Shown piece by piece: positions 60,483-64,000 of a stretch of 64,000 nucleotides of DNA. Each line of letters begins with the position of its first letter. Position 1 is the first letter of the stretch. The stretch comes from Pseudemcibacter aquimaris (lineage in GTDB: Bacteria; Pseudomonadota; Alphaproteobacteria; Sphingomonadales; Emcibacteraceae), in NCBI RefSeq assembly GCF_028869115.1, contig NZ_CP079800.1, positions 992,001 through 1,056,000 on the forward strand. Reading direction: 5' to 3'. Made by a program: the position numbers and the translations under genes. The notes beneath the pieces are model-generated. The model was not told the DNA's origin. It ran no database searches and saw only the letters and a list, made by a program, of their open reading frames with translations.

Positions 60483-60670
60483 GTTTTTATAGAAAGTTCC
60501 CTAATAATTTGCTGGAATTTATAATCATACTTCCAAAAAATCCAGTACTAATACCCTCAGGCAGATATTATGTAATTGTCGTTAACAATGTGTAAATTAA
60601 TTGACCTATTATAACAATTATGTTCAACTTTTTTGATAATTTTTAATTTCTTTTTTAAGGATCATTTTTA

Positions 60671-62551
60671 ATGGCATCCGATCAATCCACGGGTAATGAA
60701 AAATCGATAGAAGACAATGAAAACGAAGGTAATCATTTAGCGACAGTACGTGAGTTATGGCGATATCTATGGCCAAAGGGCAGGACTGATTTGAAAGTCA
60801 GAGTTGTTCTTGCCATGTCGTTTCTTGTCGCGGCAAAAATACTGGGTGTTTATGTGCCCTTTATTCTTGCGGATGCGGTGGATATTCTTGCGGGTGATAA
60901 AGAAATTACGACTGAAATAATTATTGGCGCAATTCCGGTTGGGCTTATTGTTGGGTATGGTCTGGCGCGGGTCTTATCACAAGCCTTTGGTGAAATACGA
61001 GATGCTATATTCGTTAAGGTTGGACAGCATGCTTTAAGAAATATTGCGTTAAACACGTTTAGACATCTTCATCTATTATCTTTGCGGTTTCATTTGGAAC
61101 GTAGGACAGGTGGATTAAGCCGTGTGATTGAACGGGCAACGAGAGGGATTGATTTTCTGCTTCGTTTTATGCTTTTCAATATTTTACCGACTATTCTTGA
61201 AATTGGCATTATTTCGAGCATCTTTTGGGTAAAGTTTGGTTTCCTTTATGCGCTGATCACGTTTGTATGTTTAAGCAGTTATATTTATTTCACGATCGCA
61301 GTGACAGAATGGCGGCTTAAGTTTCGCCGCGAAATGAACAAGCAGGATACCAAGGCCAATGGTCGCGCCATCGACAGCTTGATTAATTTTGAAACGGTTA
61401 AATATTTCACAAGCGAACATCACGAAGCAGAACGATACGACAAATCACTTAAAAATTATCAGCAGGCCGCGATCAAAAGCCAAATATCGCTAACGCTGCT
61501 TAATGTGGGGCAGGGATTTATTATTTCCGGTGGTTTGGTTGCTGTGCTTCTTATGGGGGCGCAGGGCGTTGCAGAGGGGCGCTTTACAATCGGTGAATTT
61601 GTCTTGATCAATTCACTGTTAATTCAAATATATATCCCGCTTAATTTTCTGGGGTTTGTGTACCGTGAAATTAAACAATCCCTCGTTGATATGGAAAAAA
61701 TGTTCATGCTGATCGCGAAACATCCTGAAATTCAGGATAAAGCGGATGCAGAACCGATTGATATCAATAAAGGTACCATTGAATTTAATGACGTGAATTT
61801 TCACTATTCAGAAGATAGACCAATTTTAAAGGGCGTATCATTTAAGGTTGAAGGTGGCACCACAACAGCCATCGTCGGATCAAGTGGGGCCGGTAAATCA
61901 ACCATTTCAAGGATATTATTCAGGTTTTATGATATTGCGTCGGGTTCGGTGACTGTGGATGGTCAAGATGTGCGTGATGTACAGCAATTAAGTCTGCGTA
62001 ATGAAATCGGTGTCGTGCCGCAAGATACGGTTCTTTTTAACGATAGCATTAAATATAATATCGCATACGGCCGTCATAACGCCACTGATGAAGAAGTGGT
62101 CGAGGCAGCAAAGCTTGCGAAAATTCATGATTTTATCATGACATTACCTGATGGTTATGAAACTGAAGTAGGGGAGCGCGGCTTAAAACTTTCCGGTGGT
62201 GAAAAGCAACGGGTTGCCATCGCGAGAACCATTTTGAAAAATCCATCAATTCTATTGCTCGATGAGGCAACATCAGCACTAGATAGTCATACGGAACGTG
62301 ACATTCAACAATCGTTGGAACAGATTTCTGAACAAAGAACGGCAATTGTGATTGCCCATAGGTTATCAACCATTATCAATGTGAATGAAATTTTGGTGCT
62401 GGATGGTGGACAGATCGTTGAACGCGGAAAACATACTGAATTGCTTGATAAAAACGGAAAATACGCACAAATGTGGCAGAAACAACAGCAATTGGATGAA
62501 GCACAACAAAGGCTTATTGAACTTAAAAAAAATGATGAAAAGCTTGCATAA
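60671..62551 (+). CDS. Atm1/HMT1-type ABC exporter
   Basis: A 626-residue half-transporter. Residues about 40-345 form six membrane helices (for example SLRFHLERRTGGLSRVIERATRG, in part LERRTGGLSRVIERATRG, the Atm1-type loop; NFETVKYFTSEHHEAERYD near residue 240). The ATPase domain (about 370-610) has Walker A GSSGAGKSTISR, Q-loop GVVPQDTVLFND, signature LSGGEKQRVAIART and Walker B ILLLDEATSALDS. Relatives export glutathione-linked sulfur, Fe-S precursors or heavy-metal conjugates. It lies before psd-pssA, which need not be functionally linked. Confidence 0.92.
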   Translation: MASDQSTGNEKSIEDNENEGNHLATVRELWRYLWPKGRTDLKVRVVLAMSFLVAAKILGVYVPFILADAVDILAGDKEITTEIIIGAIPVGLIVGYGLARVLSQAFGEIRDAIFVKVGQHALRNIALNTFRHLHLLSLRFHLERRTGGLSRVIERATRGIDFLLRFMLFNILPTILEIGIISSIFWVKFGFLYALITFVCLSSYIYFTIAVTEWRLKFRREMNKQDTKANGRAIDSLINFETVKYFTSEHHEAERYDKSLKNYQQAAIKSQISLTLLNVGQGFIISGGLVAVLLMGAQGVAEGRFTIGEFVLINSLLIQIYIPLNFLGFVYREIKQSLVDMEKMFMLIAKHPEIQDKADAEPIDINKGTIEFNDVNFHYSEDRPILKGVSFKVEGGTTTAIVGSSGAGKSTISRILFRFYDIASGSVTVDGQDVRDVQQLSLRNEIGVVPQDTVLFNDSIKYNIAYGRHNATDEEVVEAAKLAKIHDFIMTLPDGYETEVGERGLKLSGGEKQRVAIARTILKNPSILLLDEATSALDSHTERDIQQSLEQISEQRTAIVIAHRLSTIINVNEILVLDGGQIVERGKHTELLDKNGKYAQMWQKQQQLDEAQQRLIELKKNDEKLA

Positions 62552-62617
62552 CAGTCGCTTAAGGATTATCGAATAAGTATATATATTTGTTATTTTCTAC
62601 CGAAGGGTAATTAAAAA

Positions 62618-63316
62618 ATGGAAACTATTCTTTCCGTATTCGTACCAATTCACCGCGAAGGCCATAAATTTATCGGCGTTTTTGCAATTGCTACTGCACT
62701 GTTATTTTTAATGCAGGTGCCGTCTTTCTTTGTCATGGTTGGTATTATTCTAACTGCTTGGTGTGCTTATTTTTTCCGTGACCCGGACCGTGTAACACCA
62801 CAAAAAGAAGGATTGGTCATTGCCCCTGCTGATGGTGTTGTGCAATCGGTTAAAGAATCTGTGCCACCAGCTGAACTGGATATGGGTAGTGATACATGCA
62901 CTCGTGTCACCATTTTTATGAATGTATTTGATGTTCATGTGAACCGTGTGCCGGTAGACGGTAAAATTGTTCGTCAGGCTTATACACCGGGTAAATACCT
63001 AAACGCATCACTTGAAAAAGCATGCGAAGACAATGAGCGTCACGCCATTCTTATGGAAACTGCTAGCGGTAAGAACATTGCGTTTGTTCAAATCGCTGGA
63101 CTTGTTGCACGTAGAATTCTTTGCTGGGCGGAAGACGGTAAAGAAATGAACGCGGGTGAGCGTTTTGGCCTTATCCGTTTCGGTAGCCGTGTTGATGTAT
63201 ATCTTCCGAAAGGGGTAAATTCATTGGTGGCTGTTGGACAGCGCGCCATTGCCGGTGAAACTGTAATTGCCAATGAAAAAGGCCGTGAAAAACAACGTGA
63301 CGGGGCCATCAGGTAA
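62618..63316 (+). CDS. psd: Phosphatidylserine decarboxylase proenzyme
   Basis: A 232-residue enzyme of the short Psd type, making phosphatidylethanolamine. Two hydrophobic segments lie at about 18-55, then [29 protein letters not shown], in part [10 protein letters not shown] near residue 47, and [18 protein letters not shown] near residue 103. The self-cleavage site is the GS of [11 protein letters not shown], near residue 188, which yields the pyruvoyl subunit. It is 7 bases before pssA, the gene for the preceding step. Confidence 0.95.
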   Translation: METILSVFVPIHREGHKFIGVFAIATALLFLMQVPSFFVMVGIILTAWCAYFFRDPDRVTPQKEGLVIAPADGVVQSVKESVPPAELDMGSDTCTRVTIFMNVFDVHVNRVPVDGKIVRQAYTPGKYLNASLEKACEDNERHAILMETASGKNIAFVQIAGLVARRILCWAEDGKEMNAGERFGLIRFGSRVDVYLPKGVNSLVAVGQRAIAGETVIANEKGREKQRDGAIR

Positions 63317-63323
63317 TTAATTT

Positions 63324-64000
63324 ATGACAGATAAAAAATCACGTTTTCATATTCCTGTTCGTTCACTTGCGCCAAATGCGATCACTGTTCTTGCATTATG
63401 TGCGGGCATGTTTGGTGTTCGTTTCGCCTATCTTAATCAGTGGGAAGAGGCGGTAACATCCATTCTTATTGCTGGTGTATTTGATGGCCTTGATGGCAGT
63501 GTTGCACGGCTTTTAAAAGGAACCAGTAGGTTTGGTGCCGAACTGGATAGTCTTTCTGATGTCATCAGTTTCGGCGTTGCGCCGGCTCTTATAATGTATA
63601 TGTGGGTATTAAGTGACGTGCGTGGTGTGGGGTGGCTTATGTCATTAATGTTTGCTGTTTGTATGGCTCTAAGGCTCGCTCGCTTTAACACAGTTATGAA
63701 AGATGATGAATTAGGCGCAGAAGTAAAAGCGGGCTATTACACAGGCATTCCTGCGCCAGCATCGGCGGCACTTGCCTTATGGCCGATGATCCTGTCATTT
63801 GAGTTTGGTTTTAAATTTTTAGAAAACCCAAAACTTTGTTCAGCATATATGGCGGTGGTTTGTTTATTGACTGTAAGCCGTATTCCGACTTTTTCACTGA
63901 AAAGCCTTAAAATCCATAAAGAGCATGTTTTATTTGTTCTTATCGGGATTGGGATTTTGGCGTCATTGTTGATAACTGACTTGTGGATGACAATGTCAGC
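63324..64000 (+). CDS. pssA: CDP-diacylglycerol-serine O-phosphatidyltransferase (runs off the window end)
   Basis: The first 225 residues of PssA, open at the window edge. The CDP-alcohol phosphatidyltransferase motif is complete: FDGLDGSVARLLKGTSRFGAELDSLSD, in part DGLDGSVARLLKGTSRFGAE near residue 54, followed by the two aspartates in ELDSLSDVISFG. Several membrane helices follow. It makes phosphatidylserine for Psd in the inner membrane. The 3' end is not in the window. Confidence 0.95.
   Translation, partial: MTDKKSRFHIPVRSLAPNAITVLALCAGMFGVRFAYLNQWEEAVTSILIAGVFDGLDGSVARLLKGTSRFGAELDSLSDVISFGVAPALIMYMWVLSDVRGVGWLMSLMFAVCMALRLARFNTVMKDDELGAEVKAGYYTGIPAPASAALALWPMILSFEFGFKFLENPKLCSAYMAVVCLLTVSRIPTFSLKSLKIHKEHVLFVLIGIGILASLLITDLWMTMS

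Noticed and set aside
1-64000. tRNA genes, CRISPR arrays, insertion sequences, riboswitches
   Set aside because: I looked for cloverleaf-like segments, regular spaced repeats, transposase motifs and known riboswitch cores and found none I could support by eye.

Overview
The window is bacterial chromosome from an alphaproteobacterium of fairly low GC content. The evidence is a CckA-type hybrid kinase, the flagellin regulators FlbT and FlaF, the trans-acting flagellar regulator FliX, the small proteins DUF4170, DUF2336 and DUF6468, MotE, CtrA-like boxes (TTAA-N7-TTAAC), sigma54 promoters in front of flagellar genes, and a recA-alaS-icd neighbourhood. A marine lineage in or near Kordiimonadales, Emcibacterales or Rhodospirillales is my guess; the sequence alone does not settle it. 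No tRNA, rRNA, CRISPR array or insertion sequence was recognised.

Layout. 1-6.6 kb: an interrupted amino-acid-type binding protein, then a tightly packed + strand run of cutC, a malonyl-CoA-synthetase-like ligase, two paralogous exported TPR proteins and a protein with four rhodanese domains. 6.6-15.7 kb: an SLC13 carrier, a sodium/solute symporter followed by two paralogous Tat-exported class V aminotransferase-like proteins, glycerate 2-kinase, DUF4170, an MlaC-like protein and a small cytochrome c. 16-25 kb: DUF2336, a large membrane coiled-coil protein coupled to a TRAP transporter (dctPQM), a receiver plus HPt pair, and a TPR glycosyltransferase-like protein. 25-49 kb: a large flagellar region holding flbT, flaF, four flagellin loci, flaG, flgN, flgJ, flgI, fliX, dksA, flgG, flgF, fliL, fliM, DUF6468, motE, cheZ, two motB-like genes, a 978-residue TPR protein, fliP, fliO, flhX, flgB, flgC, fliE, fliQ, fliR and flhB. 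49-64 kb: cckA, recA, alaS, a cyclic-nucleotide-type ion channel, icd, a LOG-family gene, a LysM protein, an Atm1-like ABC exporter, psd and the 5' part of pssA.

The regulatory logic is readable. CtrA-like boxes lie before flgB, fliL, the first flagellin and the DUF2336 gene. CckA, the top of the CtrA pathway, is encoded just after flhB. Sigma54 promoters drive flgI, flgF and one flagellin, which fits the FliX/FlbD checkpoint. Three flagellin genes share a 5' leader made of a hairpin with a GCAAAAyGC core and the motif CTCTAGAATGGAG over the ribosome-binding site. That is a plausible target for FlbT, encoded just upstream.

The most striking feature is damage. Four genes (binding protein, first flagellin, flgB, cckA) are each cut by one in-frame stop with the frame intact beyond it. 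Two further flagellins are fused tail to tail and both lack their C-termini. flgG stops after about 88 genuine residues, and flgA and flgH are not at the place where I expected them. Either this strain is losing motility and CtrA signalling, or the assembly carries base errors and chimeric joins. The sequence alone cannot decide between these.
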